Positions 11,945 through 22,293 of a stretch of DNA of 64,000 bases are shown here, one piece after another; within the stretch, counting starts at the first letter, position 1, and every line of letters begins with the position of its first letter. The DNA lies in contig MARA01000012.1 in the NCBI GenBank assembly GCA_001792895.1, positions 868,001 to 932,000 on the forward strand, in the 5' to 3' direction. The notes below the pieces were generated by a model, which saw only the letters and a list, made by a program, of their open reading frames with translations, did no database searches and was not told the origin of the DNA. Source of the stretch: Lentinus brumalis. Lineage: Eukaryota > Basidiomycota > Agaricomycetes > Polyporales > Polyporaceae. Both the position numbers and the translations under genes were made by a program.

Positions 11945-12370
11945 CACCGTGCGTGCGTCAGTCCGAAGGGCGAGGTCGTCTGGGCAGAGTGGAGGAACAC
12001 AGAGAGGTGGAGAGGGACGTCGAGTAGGCTTGTGAGTAATGTAGAAGTCAAATTGAACGCGTTCTGACGCGTCCAGCCGATCGTGCGTTGGCTTGTACAG
12101 GAGCGGGAGATGACGGAGGGAGTCGAGACGTCGAGACGAGGAGAGAGAAGTCGAGAGACGAGGCTGAGAGTCGAAGTCGAGCTAGTGGTCGCGCGGTCTA
12201 AAACGAGGGAACAGAAACTTGTTCACTCTGGCTAGACGTCGTCTCTAAATACATGCAGTGAGCATCGGTCCCGACCAGATCGTACTCGCTCGGAATTCAT
12301 CACGCGCGTTAGGGACGTCGTCGGTGGGGCTGCTGGCTTGTCGTGCTGCGTCGCGCGTCGTCTGGGCTGA
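11945..12370. repeat. Dispersed repeat family, copy 2 (nested)
   Basis: Same ordered blocks as 4990-5780: GAAGGGCGAGGTCGTCTGG at about 11967, GTCGCGCGGTCTAAAACG at about 12188 and GGGGCTGCTGGCTTGTCGTG at about 12327. The middle is about 370 bp shorter than in copy 1. Because it lies inside the element, either it inserted there or the element captured it. Confidence 0.7.
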
Positions 12371-13160
12371 CGTCGAGTCGGTGTGCGCGGAGTCAGCGCA
12401 ATACCGTGCGTTCTCGACAATTTGTAAGACTCCGGGCGTATCCGAGCGTCGGGGAACACGTCGGGACTTCGTGAATGGCGGCGGGTGTCTGCTCGACATA
12501 GCGATGCATGGAGATGACGAGACGAGGCGGCAGATGCGACGGTACGCGTGCAGCGGTGCACGCTGCCCATCATCGTAAGTGCATGATGAAGTGCAGTAGT
12601 ATGCTTGAATCAACGCTGCGCCCCACCCTATCGCGAGGATTGCGTCTGGACTAGGGCAGGCAAGCGTGCCCGTCCTCATGAGTCGAGGTGCCCAGGTGGA
12701 GCAGAGATCTTGTGGCCGACGTTGCGCCTGACGTCGGGACTGCGCCTGCCCGAGGTGCTTTTGTCTTACCGTTCATTCTTGTTGCATCAGGGGTGGGTCG
12801 GGAGTGACACAGTGATGTCGTCACTGATTAACGTACTCTTTCAAGCTTGGCAAGATGCAGTAGTCCTCCAGCTCATGAGGTACTCGAAGATAAGTATACA
12901 TACCCTCCGGTCTCGGAGCAGAATGAGCTGAATAAAGGGGATATCAGTACTAGTAAGTAGACGGCCAGTGAATGGTAAGGCGCACCTTGACGTCCTCTAG
13001 TCCTACTAGCGTTCTGGCACTCCTTCTCAGACCCTCTCTATTCAATCGCGGTGCTTTGATGTCCACCTTCGAGTCACGGTCTCTGCCGCGGACGCCAGAC
13101 ACTGGACAGTACTGAACTTGAAGTACTTAGTAGCAGACCTAGCTCCTGCTTGTGGGAGTG

Positions 13161-13468
13161 CTGCGAGGCATTGCGGAGTTACCGGCGGTGCGTGCCGGAG
13201 GCGTTAATCAGCCGGGGCGCGCAGTACGACCGCGTCGCACAGGGCGAAGTCGCGATGGGGAGACGTGAAGTCGAGAGGCGAAACCGAGACCGAAAGCGGA
13301 AGTTGAGACGCCCGCGCGAAAACGAAATCACAAACCGAACTTGAACCGCTCACGTGCCAAGTTCAACTTCGAAGTTCAGTTCAGTTGCCGAACTCCAAAC
13401 TCGAAATCTAATGCTGTCCAAACCCAAAGCTGAAGTCGAGTATCTTTGTCCGCTGGCGCCCCTCATAG
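13161..13468 (-). repeat. Right terminal inverted repeat
   Basis: Inverted partner of 10965-11263. It is slightly longer through small indels and ends GGCGCCCCTCATAG directly before the TTGG target copy. Confidence 0.85.
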
Positions 13469-13740
13469 TTGGCAGATCGAGCGAAATGTGACATAACTCA
13501 CTTGTGTCCTTTCCAGCCTTTCTTTTGACACGACTTGCTGCAGTACAAAACGTGGAAGCATCCTGCACACCTTTGCAGTCGATGTTCTGCATCCTGCGCT
13601 TGTCCGCACTCCTGGCAGCGTCGTAACGCGACAATAGAAAGAGATGGCTCGGGAGCACCACTGAAGCCATATTGGACGTTAGCGAACGTGGGCGATGGCT
13701 GCAGAGATCAACTTATGTATGAACAGAACAAAAGACTTGG

Positions 13741-13763
13741 AGCGCCTCGGCCTTCGGGCCGAT
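13741..13763 (-). promoter_or_regulatory. GC-rich palindrome upstream of MYND copy C
   Basis: On the minus strand it reads TCGGCCCGAAGGCCGAGG, with arms TCGGC and GCCGA six bases apart. The same element lies upstream of copies A (17264) and B (22995), and an interrupted version precedes copy D (27246). Its retention through divergence of the surrounding sequence suggests a functional site. Confidence 0.55.
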
Positions 13764-14066
13764 CCTATGTTCGAAAACAACGCTTCCCAGTTCTACTTAC
13801 CCTCTGCCTTCTGGTTTCCCAAACAACACGATCTCTCTGCAGCGACCACCCATTCATTCCAGGTGAAAACATGACATGATTCTGTGCAATGTACGAAAGG
13901 TCCGTATGTGAGTCCATTTGCAGTCCGTGCGCGTGATATCATTGTCCCAGAAAACATCAACACCAATGCCATCCCATTCAGAGTACCGTTTGCGCAGCCT
14001 GCTTAGCGCGAGTTCAGTCAGCACAACGGACAAGGAGGGTGGCACAGTGTACGGCATTGACCCACC

Positions 14067-14486
14067 TCACAGGCCGCAGGACGAGGCCGACACTTGCTTG
14101 ACGGTGGCATCGATCCTCCCGAGCTGCTCCGCTTGATTGTTCGTGAGCGTGTTCAACGCCGCCTCCGCGATGTTGAAGCCGTCGTCGGTGTGGTCTATCG
14201 CGAGCACGTTGATGCTCTTGCCCTTGTAGGTCAACTGCCAGCACGTCCCGCACGAGCTGGAGTTCCAGCCAGCGATGGCTGCAGCACCGCCGATGTTCGG
14301 GAAGTGAGGGAGCGAGCCGAACGTCGAGAAGCCCTTGGTGAGGAGGCCGTTCGCGCCATCAGAGCATGCGACATTCGCGAGGCTCGTGGACGAGACGTCG
14401 TAGGAGGGGTCGTAGGAGACGGTCACGCCGAGCGCGGATGATGCGAAGAGCGCGAGGGCGGCGACGGCGAGGGCCTTGAACTGCAT
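14067..14486 (-). CDS. Cerato-platanin family secreted protein
   Basis: Single-exon gene of 139 residues. Residues 1-19 form a signal peptide (MQFKALAVAALALFASSALG). The mature part starts VTVSYDPSYDVSSTSLANV. Family landmarks follow: CSDGANGLLTKGFSTFGSLP, FPNIGGAAAIAGWNSSSCG, CWQLTYKGKSINVLAIDHT and DGFNIAEAALNTLTNNQA. Cys residues in CSDG, SCGTC and SSCGL match the expected disulfides. Cerato-platanins are small secreted proteins with an expansin-like double-psi barrel that bind chitin oligomers or loosen polysaccharides; some elicit plant defence. Length is typical. A TATA-like box lies about 100 bp upstream. The gene appears intact. Confidence 0.95.
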   Translation of the reverse strand: MQFKALAVAALALFASSALGVTVSYDPSYDVSSTSLANVACSDGANGLLTKGFSTFGSLPHFPNIGGAAAIAGWNSSSCGTCWQLTYKGKSINVLAIDHTDDGFNIAEAALNTLTNNQAEQLGRIDATVKQVSASSCGL

Positions 14487-14586
14487 GATGGATTGTAGGG
14501 CTCGTGAAGTGGTCGTAGAAGGTGGGCGGGAGTGGAGAGTGAGGCTGACGGGTACGCTGCTGAAGCTCTGAGCCTCTCAGCCAGCC

Positions 14587-14593
14587 TTTATAT
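14587..14593 (-). promoter_or_regulatory. TATA-like box of the cerato-platanin gene
   Basis: ATATAAA on the minus strand, about 100 bp upstream of ATG 14486 and the only such match in this short leader. Confidence 0.5.
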
Positions 14594-15634
14594 GTTACCT
14601 CGCCGGCTGAACATCGCTCGCTCGTCACACTTTGTGAAGTCATTGCTGTGATGCGGCGTCGGGCTCGAGAGCGGGCGAAGCATGAGGTCAACATGCGGTG
14701 CTCACAGGATGCATGCAGTACTGCCCAGAACGGTCCCCATGACCGCGAATCTTCTCCGAAGTCCGTTTCGTCGGTGCATGTGTGCCAAACCTATTCTTCG
14801 GGGAACGTTCGCATCACGGACATCGTACCCCGTCGATTCGCATGCCGCCGGCTGTCGTCGCAGAAGGGCAGCAGCGATCTCTTCGAGAACATGCTCGACG
14901 CCGTTGCGGCCATATGGAGCTGCATCTGCTCCAGCAGCACACGTCCACGGTGAGACAGGTGTGATAGGCAGAGCGGCAGAAGGTGCAGACGCAGACGAGC
15001 AGAAGGATTGACACACCTTTTCTTACGCAGATAACCTTCTTGACTGACACCCGCACGCGTGACTGTCGAGGTTGTCAGCGCTGCCTTCCCCGAGTGGGAC
15101 CTCGGTGGTGTCTCTTCACGTACTTCTTCTCTTCTCCTCGCTGCAAATGTTACCTCATTGACAAAGGCTCGAGTCAGGTTGCAAAACTCTCCGTTGTCAT
15201 GCTCGGTCTTCGACGTGCAGTGCAATTTCTCGGTGAGATATGGCCGAGATTCACTCGTCAGAATGTTGCATCAAGGATTCAAGTTGGCGATAGACTGCAA
15301 CTCATGGTTGAGTGTGGGCTCCATTTCGCGTCCCCTGCAGCTCCTCTGAATCCATAGGTGAGATCCGTTGCATGGTAGGCTTTCCTGCCCTTGAATTGCT
15401 ACCGGTATTTCGTACCGCCGCTCGGACACCTCTCGGTCGCCAAGCAAAAAACGCGACTGTCTGGTAAGTACACATATATCTTCCACCGCGCAGCCATGCT
15501 CTGTGTGTCATCAGAATCGCTCTCTCAACTCCAGGGTAGGGACCGGGCCGAGCTCGTAAGTAGTCGGCGCCGCATGAAGCTATCCGCGAATCAACGCGAA
15601 GGTTGAGGAGGCTCGGAGCCGTTAGGCCACGATG
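14594..15634. other. No gene recognised
   Basis: Several overlapping open frames of 100-144 codons on both strands (14648-15357) lack family motifs and overlap each other antisense. The stretch probably holds the cerato-platanin promoter and the 3' end of the neighbouring minus-strand gene. Confidence 0.45.
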
Positions 15635-16550
15635 TCAGGATCGGTACGTAGCCTCTACCTGCTCATAGTAGTCGTTGAGCGAGTTCTGAAGGTCTTGTCA
15701 GTGTGCGGACGGTATAATGAAATACACAGGCGACGTACAATTGTTTGCCACCCCGTCTCTTCCCGGGTCGGGATGAGTGCCATCAGACGGTAGGAAAACG
15801 CCTTCATGGAAAAGAATAGCCACGCGTTTAGCTCGCCACGGCATGACACGTATCAACAGTTAACGTACGTCGACGGCGTCCTGCTCCCCGACCAAGGCAT
15901 TCAGAATTGGCCTGGTGAAGTTCGCGCTCACAGCCAGGGACTGTGGGAATGGTCAGTCTTGTCGCCGCCTGCTGGCAGTACGTCCACTTACATGCTTATC
16001 AGCTAACGTCTGCAAGAGGTAGCTGTAAAATACAATGGGGCAATGAGTGACCCCGTATCATATCTGTCATTACCCGGAGAGACGTACCGATGGACATCCG
16101 CAAAGGCTATGAAGTTATTCAAGATGACTTCGGCCTCCTGATCTTCGAAGGGCTTCCATGTCTCTGGCTGTCCGATGTTCGATAAGCAAGCGGCGGCAGA
16201 TATGAAGCACGCGCGCACTTACGTTGGTCAAAATGGGGACCTCCATGACGAATGTATCGCAGATGTCGTCGATGACCTGGACGAGTTGCTGTACAAAGTT
16301 GGTGAGCATGTACGGTCGCGTCCGGAATTTATGCAGAGAGAGGCAGCTGAAGCTCTTCACGTACCAGCCCGTAGACCGGCATGTTAGAAGTGCTCAGCCT
16401 GGTCGCGAACCCTTGCACAGCGTAGGACATATCCGTGCCCAGCCGGAGAGCGGTAAGGATCGAGTTTGCGAGCCCGTCTTGTGCGAAGACGACGGCGGAG
16501 CCCAGAAACACGATCCCGAGGATGGCTATCACGTTGCGGAAGAAGTTCAT
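15635..16550 (-). CDS. Small secreted helical protein, family unknown
   Basis: Start ATG 16550. Exon 1 (16550-16365) encodes a signal peptide of about 23 residues (MNFFRNVIAILGIVFLGSAV ending VFAQ) and then DGLANSILTALRLGTDMS. Four more exons join in frame through consensus introns: QLVQVIDDICDTFVMEVPIL; PETWKPFEDQEAEVILNN; YLLQTLADKH; SLAVSANFTRPILNALVG. The last one or two exons are uncertain because two splice choices give different ends, one ending LQNSLNDYYEQVEATYRS. The mature protein is about 140-150 residues, mostly amphipathic helix, with few Cys. It resembles small secreted helical proteins of other basidiomycetes, but I cannot name the family. The preceding gene also encodes a small secreted protein. 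Confidence 0.65.
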
Positions 16551-17263
16551 GGTCGGCAGAAAGGACTCGCAGCGACGTTTGGATCTGGACGTGAGTGTGC
16601 CGACTGCATGAACTGGGGTCTTATATGTACCTGCGTGTACTGTACGTACTCATTGTTCATTACTTTACTGGAGGATTCGGAGGACTCACCCTTCATGATT
16701 AAGCATGCATGGCACCGGTGACCGCAAGGAGGACACCGGGGAAACGCTCGTCCCGAGGCGAAGGCTGATCAGACGGTGAAGTTACTACTCCATTTCGCAA
16801 ATGGTGCGCCATAGTCGGGATCCGGGCGCCCCATACGACGTTCGGCGAAGCGACGAGTTGCCCAGAAGCTGTTCCGCAGCCATTCTGGGACGACGCCTTG
16901 CGTCAAGCGGAGTCGAAATGTGTGCATCTCCGGTGCTTGCGAGGCCCCGTGAATCTAGCTTGAGACAAGAGTGAGCGTATGCGGTGATGCGCGTTTGTGC
17001 AACATAGCACAGGACCGAAGGATGGTTGTAGAGTAGGCGCGACTCACCAGGTTGTAGCCTGGAGGCTGCTATCGGTCAATGGTTCGCTGAGTCGGATGCT
17101 GCATGGGCGAGTCTCGGCGAGCCTCGCATGTGCCGGCAGCAACGTCGTGAGTCGCATAACTGATGTCGGGCATTCGGAGTGAACATCGACTTGCATGTGA
17201 GTAAGGTGCTGCCCGACCCGACGACTTTGGCGGAGAGCTACGATGCGCACTGGCAAGTCGGGA
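16551..17263. other. No gene recognised
   Basis: Divergent intergenic region between the small secreted protein and MYND copy A. I see no conserved frame or repeat. Confidence 0.45.
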
Positions 17264-17284
17264 TCGGCCCGAGCGCCGAGGCGC
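17264..17284 (+). promoter_or_regulatory. GC-rich palindrome upstream of MYND copy A
   Basis: TCGGCCCGAGCGCCGAGG, 117 bp before the start codon to its first base. It is identical in core to the element of copy B, although the rest of the upstream sequence has diverged. Confidence 0.55.
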
Positions 17285-17380
17285 ATCAGTAAGGTTCAGC
17301 CCCGATCTCGGCTTCATCCACGACCATCGCCTTCAAGCTTCACTCACTCGACCACCGGGTCCTGCTTCATAGTCCACATA

Positions 17381-18429
17381 ATGTCCATCGAAGACTGTTG
17401 GAAAGGACTATCAGTTGCGAACGCAAATCCGGCCTTACGACGCTGCCGGGAGTGCGGACGAGGGCAGGATGAAGGCCATCGACTGCAGAGGTGCACAGGA
17501 TGCTTCTTAGTCCTGTACTGCAGCAAGTCGTGCCAGAAGACAGGGTGGAAAACACACAAGTGAGTCATATGCCGCCCAATATTCCCTACGACACTGACAT
17601 CTTGCTCCGCAGGATATCATGCGGCACCGATGCAACCGCGACAGAGAGGCTGTCGGACCCGGAATGGAATGTGCAGATGCGGACCCTCGGCTTTTCGAAC
17701 TTTTCAAGCTTTTCCGACGTTGTTCAGCAATGGAGAGATGCGAACGGTTGGGCTATCCACCTATGTGCCTCAGTTCTGGTCATGCAAGGCGGCGGCATCC
17801 ACGCATCCCAGAATCCTCAGAAGATCGTCTCGCTCTCCCTAACCCGGAGACGCTCCGTCACCCCGGATCTGCCGTCGAGCCGGAATCCATCTACCATGTT
17901 AGTCGTCGAAGACCTGCGTCTACTCGACCTCGAGGAGAGTTTGACGAAAGGTCCGGACCTCAGGGCACAGTGGGAGCGCGGAGCACCCGCACGCGCGGCC
18001 AAGCGCGAGAAGTATGCGACTCACCCCCTCTTTGCTGGCATACTCCCCGTTGTATTCACCTTCGACGAGTTGCCCGCGGCAGCGGCAACTATCTACATCG
18101 CCCAGTGTCATCCTAATCCGGGTACGCGTCCCTTCGCCGAGCAGCTAGCTCCGATACGGGACACCATCCTAGAGGACCTCATGCATTTAGGTATGGACAG
18201 CATCAACGCGGGCTTTTCCCTGCGCGCTGTTCTAGGCGCATCCGAAGGCGTCCTGCCTGGGCAATTCGTCCGCAGCCATGGTACCTGGACGTGGCAACAG
18301 CTCTTCTCCGATTGGAGCCAGTACCGACGCGGCCAGCACACAGGACTCGACCAGACCATTGATAAATTGCGGTCTGGCTTCACTCCGTCGACCCTCCTTG
18401 AGATGTTCCAATGCCTAGTGTTGTCGTAG
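17381..18429 (+). CDS. MYND zinc-finger protein (copy A)
   Basis: Exons 17381-17559 and 17613-18429 give 331 residues with no break. The MYND finger is at residues about 22-63: CRECGRGQDEGHRLQRCTGC, then LVLYCSKSCQKTGWKTHK, with the last ligand Cys in KISC encoded by exon 2. The intron is 53 nt, phase 2, placed between the His and final Cys. The C-terminal 265 residues hold conserved blocks of this local family: GWAIHLCASVLVMQGGGIHA, GMDSINAGFSLRAVLG, and GQFVRSHGTWTWQQLFSDW. MYND fingers mediate protein-protein contacts in other proteins; no enzymatic motif is present. The gene and more than 1 kb of its 3' flank are duplicated as copy B at 23.1 kb. Confidence 0.9.
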
Positions 18430-19529
18430 CCTTCCTATCTCCTCACTCCGTGGTCAAGAGTGAGTCCTGTGCACACGTGTTGTCGTACCTATGACTGATA
18501 ACTGACTTCCCAGAGGTGTCGGCCGCCATACCATCATTCGTCGCTCTCGATGATGATGCAACGTGAATGTCTCGACGTCGCTGCTCTTGATATGCACTGT
18601 CACCTTTCCCCCTCCCCTCGTCTCTAACACGGCGCACATAATCACGTTCAAGTTGTCCTGGACCGGTGACTCCAACTGCGATACCTGCGTGCCCATCCTG
18701 TGGTACCTTTACTGCCGTGTCTGGACCAATCGCTGCCTCGAGGCACCACTTCCTCGTCCGCATGCGACTTCGATACGGCGCTTCACGCTGGATCGCTTTC
18801 CACCATCTCATACTCATGCCGGATGTCCGCTCTCCACTCTTCGGTGTATTCTTCTGTCCCCAGTCTTCGGTTCTCCCCTTACGTCTCAGCATACGTCATC
18901 CGCTGTCTGCCTGTCTCTCGCCCCATCCGTCGCTCGCCCGTCGCACACCGCTGCACAGGCCCCTCCGCCTCTCCTTCGCCCTTGGTGCACTGGTGGTCTG
19001 CGTCCGTCCGTCGCTCGCCAGTGCAGCCTCAGTTGCTCTTCGCTTCCGTCTCCTTGGCCTCTCGATCCTATCCGTCTATGAACAGCTTTCCGCATACTGT
19101 ACTCTACGATCATACATCTCCTTCAGGAGAAAGGTGCTGTGCGCCATCCTCTTCATGGCTGTGTTCAGTTCACGAGTCGTCGTTCCGATTGTCATGTCCG
19201 TTGTCATTATGTCCCCGTTGTTGTCGTGTACCCGTTGTTTTCGTGTTCCCGTTGTTATCGTGTATCCGCTGTTATCGTGTACTCATACATCAATGTCATT
19301 GTGATTTCACTTTCCGCTGCAGAGGAGGATCGTGCACTCCGTGGAGGCGGAAGGAGGGTCATTCCTGGCGCTGATGAGTGTGTTTGACAGGCCAACTGGG
19401 CTCAAAGGCGTGCAGATCGTAGACTCTTCTACGATAGTATTGTTAGGGTTCCTGACACGCATACATACCAGAAACCTAAGATTACCTCGCCCATGTCTAC
19501 TTGTCAACCGCAATCATTCATGTCCACGA
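18430..19529 (+). repeat. Duplicated 3' flank of MYND copy A
   Basis: Blocks here recur downstream of copy B in the same order: AACGTGAA near 18559 / 24313, CGGATGTCYGCTCTC near 18821 / 24512, CAGCATACGTC near 18888 / 24577 and ACGATCATACAT near 19106 / 24668. A third version follows the 22.3-kb fragment and a fourth is at 458-950. Long overlapping open frames at 18563-19374 are not kept between copies, so I read it as UTR or non-coding sequence copied with the gene. Confidence 0.7.
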
Positions 19530-19937
19530 TCAAGCTGAGAAGAACCCGTGACGGTCCCAGCCCGCATCAGCCTGCCCCTCCCGCATCCAACCCAGCTGGT
19601 CGAGCGTGAGCCGAGCCCACGCGAACAGGATACCATTCAAGAGCTCTACTCCCGCAAGCCCGGCGACTGCAGCGCTCGTGAACGTGCCTGGAGGCGTCGT
19701 GCCGAGGATCCTGGAGAAGCGCACCAGCGAGCCCTGCACGTTGGCAATATGGTGATCGCGGTGCTGCAAGGCGCTCTGTATAAGCGGGAGCCACACGTTC
19801 GGGGACGGATGCGTCGAGTCGATCGTTCCAGGAGCTGCGGTTCCGTGGAAGACTCCAGGTACTTGTGGTTGAACCGTCACGGACCCGTAAGATTCTTGAT
19901 GAGAGGGGCAGAGCGGCCGGTGCGCGAGATGTATCAA
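19530..19937 (-). other. Opposite-strand ORF kept in both duplicate blocks (A side)
   Basis: A frame of 135 codons that aligns with 24839-25241 minus. Matching stretches are QHRDHHIANVQGSLVRFSRI here and EHYDNHIAKLQHSPMHFARL there, then TTPPGTFTSAA against ARPPGAFKNAA. Both sit at the far end of the MYND 3' flank. I do not recognise the family. A short upstream exon from about 20056 (MTDKSTARIPLVTPVIFKPS) may belong to it but ends at a stop. It may be a decaying gene. Confidence 0.45.
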
Positions 19938-20150
19938 TTGAACGACGTCGAGAAGTATACGCGCATGAGTTGCGAGAGCAAGGAGGGTGAGAGGTAAGCG
20001 GCGAATGAGGGCTTGAAGATGACAGGAGTAACGAGAGGTATCCTGGCGGTAGATTTGTCAGTCATAGTGCTGGATTCAATGGGACTCAAAGATTAGGCGT
20101 ACGTGAAGGAGTCGGCGTTGAAGGAGAAGACATGCCGATATAACATGAGG

Positions 20151-21479
20151 CTAGAGTCCAGCATCCGCGCATTGATCTCGCCATTCGGACACCTTCGCCT
20201 CCAACCGCCGCTGGTCATCCGACTCCTGTTTAGCATGATCCGCTGCCCAATACTCACGAACGCGTTCAGGAGGGACACCTAGGTATGGGATTAAGCGAAG
20301 GAGATCCAGGGCATCCAGCTCCGCACGCTTGTCGTTCTCCTCTGTACGTGGCTTGCGAGCCTTCCGAGCCTTCTTCTCCTGCAACGATCGGAATGCGTTC
20401 TCTGCCACCGTCCCTTTGGGCACGCCAAACGTTAGCTGGTCCTGCCAGATATTCTTGATCGCGTCAACGGTCGCTTGAACGCCGAACGTCTTCAAAATGA
20501 GCGAGGCGTATGTGACATCGAATAGTACTGGGGGCGGCCAGTCGCGATCTGCGATGCGGGCCTGGCTGCCTGACTTAACGACGATCTCCTGAGGTGTTAT
20601 CCCCAGCACAATGGGTCCATCGAAGACGTGCGCTGTACTGCGTGCCGGTGCGACAGTGGGGTCCGGTACGTTTCCGGGGCCTGGGACGTCAGAAGGAACC
20701 ATGGCGAAGTTCGGTGTCTACATACCAAAACCGTCAGCCCTACGGACATTCCTGGATGATAGTGCGACGTACATGCAGGAATGCGAAATCGGTTCCGTAT
20801 CTTATATGTAGATGCGCCTGGAGGTATAGGCCGTTCCGGCAATGGTCAATGTCAGCTATGACGTCTTTCTCTTTCTCCTCTCGCACACCGTTGCGTTCGG
20901 TGAGTCTGCGGATATACTGGATACGATCAACGAGGATCGTAGACTGTGCGGTTCACCGTGAATTCTTACCTCGTTGCTTTTGACGTGAGGTACAACATGC
21001 ACCACCTCACAACCTTGAACGAATTCCGTCAACACGCAGCAGTGGCCATCGCGCTCGCCAACGTTATGTCTGTAAGTTGAAGCGCGGGAGCTCGTGTGGG
21101 TGACTGCAAGCCGTTCGTCGAAAATATCGGGGTCTACGGGTTGCAATCGAGTGAGCTGCTCTGTGAGGATGTGGTAATAGATGTCTAAGGACTCGTTGGC
21201 GAGCTCGCCAATCTCGTAGTCGCATGACGCGTCGTTGGGCTGCTTTGAGGGCTTGAGGTGTCCTCTGACGCCGAAAATGATGCCAGCTGCGAAACGGATC
21301 CATTTGTAGGGTTTCAAGGAGAAGCGGTGCTCGTTGAGGATGGAGACAGGGATGGATAGGATGTGGTGCCAGTTCCAGTGGGCCACGTCGGGCTTGAGAG
21401 TGACTGGGATGCTGTCTGGGAGCTGGACATATACACGGACGGTGGCGAGGACGTCCGGGTCCGCAAAGTGATCATCCAT
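20151..21479 (-). CDS. HNH nuclease-domain protein
   Basis: Three exons (21479-20970, 20943-20773, 20717-20151) with introns of 26 and 55 nt give 415 residues without a break; the 26-nt first intron is unusually short. Mid-protein is the HNH core: GHCCVLTEFVQGCEVVHVVP with HVVPH as the first metal-site block, then VIADIDHCRNGLYLQAHLH with the N-G-L-x-L of the beta-beta-alpha metal fold. This layout is typical of a large basidiomycete family annotated as HNH nuclease domain proteins, of unknown biology. The C terminus is Lys- and Arg-rich (KARKARKPRTEENDKRAELD), then helical with acidic patches. It lies between the two duplicate MYND blocks but has no second copy. The very short first intron should be confirmed by transcripts. 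Confidence 0.8.
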
Positions 21480-21794
21480 CGTGTGCCTACTTCGTCAAGC
21501 AGAGTTGAGACTTGATGCCTGAGGTGGCCTACAGGATGAGCTGCCGCTTGCAAGCATGTACACAAAGCACGTACACAGCGTGGCTAAGAGCGACAAGTTG
21601 ACGACGAGGACGGGAGTGAGGACGACGAGGAGTCGCCGGTCCTGGACTTAGGAGCTTTGCGAACACGATTACGTGATAGGCATGATGTCACCGTCCTCCT
21701 CTAATTACTTGAGAGCGTTCTGACTTTGTATGCTTCACTACATACTCTTCTTCGCGTTGCCTTCTTCTTCTATGTGTGCTCGAGGCGCCATTCC
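21480..21794. other. No gene recognised
   Basis: Upstream region of the HNH nuclease gene; nothing further seen. Confidence 0.45.
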
Positions 21795-22200
21795 GAGGAT
21801 CGTGCTCGGCACCGTCGCATCGAAGAAAGCGGACGATCATAGCGCAGGCGTGGCGCTGCTCATCTGCGAATGGACGGGACTCGGGTGATGAGAGATGTAG
21901 TGTCTCGAAGATAGGACAAGCGTGTGCGTTGGAGAGCGGAGGATAAACATTCAGTATGAGCATCAGCCAGCCGACGAGCGGCTCAGGATAAGGTGGAGCA
22001 ACCTCGAAGCTGTTACGACCCAGGAGAGGGAGCGGCCGCGCGACAAGATGGGACATGCAGGTGCAGCGCAGCACGACGCGCTAGTTGTCGGCAACCAGGA
22101 TCGGCGCGGGACAGGTGAGTAAGGCCGACGGTGTGGTGGTGCGCGACAGGATTAAGACGTTCAAGTTGCAGCATGATCGAGAGCGGCTTACCGGTTTATA
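21795..22200 (-). repeat. MYND 3' flank copy below the 22.3-kb fragment
   Basis: Aligns with 458-950 and, more distantly, with the 3' flanks of copies A and B (for example TGATCG-TCCGCTTTCTTCG against TACGATCATACATTTCCTTC). It directly continues the MYND fragment at 22294-22440, so together they are one truncated duplicate. Confidence 0.65.
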
Positions 22201-22293
22201 TAGGCCTCGATTGCTCCTGGAAAGTCGAAGGTGGCAGTGTTAGGTACACGCATGAGCGGCGAGTAGACGACTCACGTATGGGTTGAGACGCGA

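Larger units (their letters stand above)
10965..13468. mobile_element. 2.5-kb non-autonomous element with 300-bp inverted repeats
   Basis: The sequence begins CTATGAGGGGCGCCAGCGGA and ends with its reverse complement. Inverted repeats run 10965-11263 and 13161-13468. They are clearly alignable but carry scattered substitutions and small indels. TTGG flanks the element on both sides (10961-10964 and 13469-13472), consistent with a 4-bp target duplication. The target is the intron of MYND copy C: without the element and one TTGG that intron would be 52 nt, against 53 and 55 nt in copies A and B. I see no transposase; the inside contains a copy of the 4990-5780 repeat. A foldback or TIR-type DNA transposon moved in trans is the best reading. 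Confidence 0.85.
10146..13672 (-). pseudogene. MYND zinc-finger gene (copy C), broken
   Basis: Two exons of the MYND family are separated by an unusually long intron. The upstream exon (to 13502) reads CQECGQAQDAEHRLQRC, AGCFHVLYCSKSC, then KKGWKGHK: a complete set of the first seven zinc ligands. The downstream exon (10941-10146) opens FIC, supplying the last Cys, and continues like copies A and B (LHMCAQVMVMQSGDLASS; NPQKMLAYLL). The 2.5-kb element at 10965-13468 sits wholly inside the intron. A TGA at 10280-10278 replaces the Trp of the C-terminal TWQQLFSDW signature; about 43 further codons remain readable to a TAA at 10146. I see no in-frame ATG where copies A and B have theirs. A spliced, truncated product is conceivable, but the gene looks dead. 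Confidence 0.85.

Noticed and set aside
14648..15357. Candidate genes upstream of the cerato-platanin gene
   Set aside because: Frames on both strands overlap and show no conserved domain or splice-linked continuation.
18563..19374. Three overlapping + frames of 170-224 codons after MYND copy A
   Set aside because: The homologous flank of copy B does not keep any of these frames.
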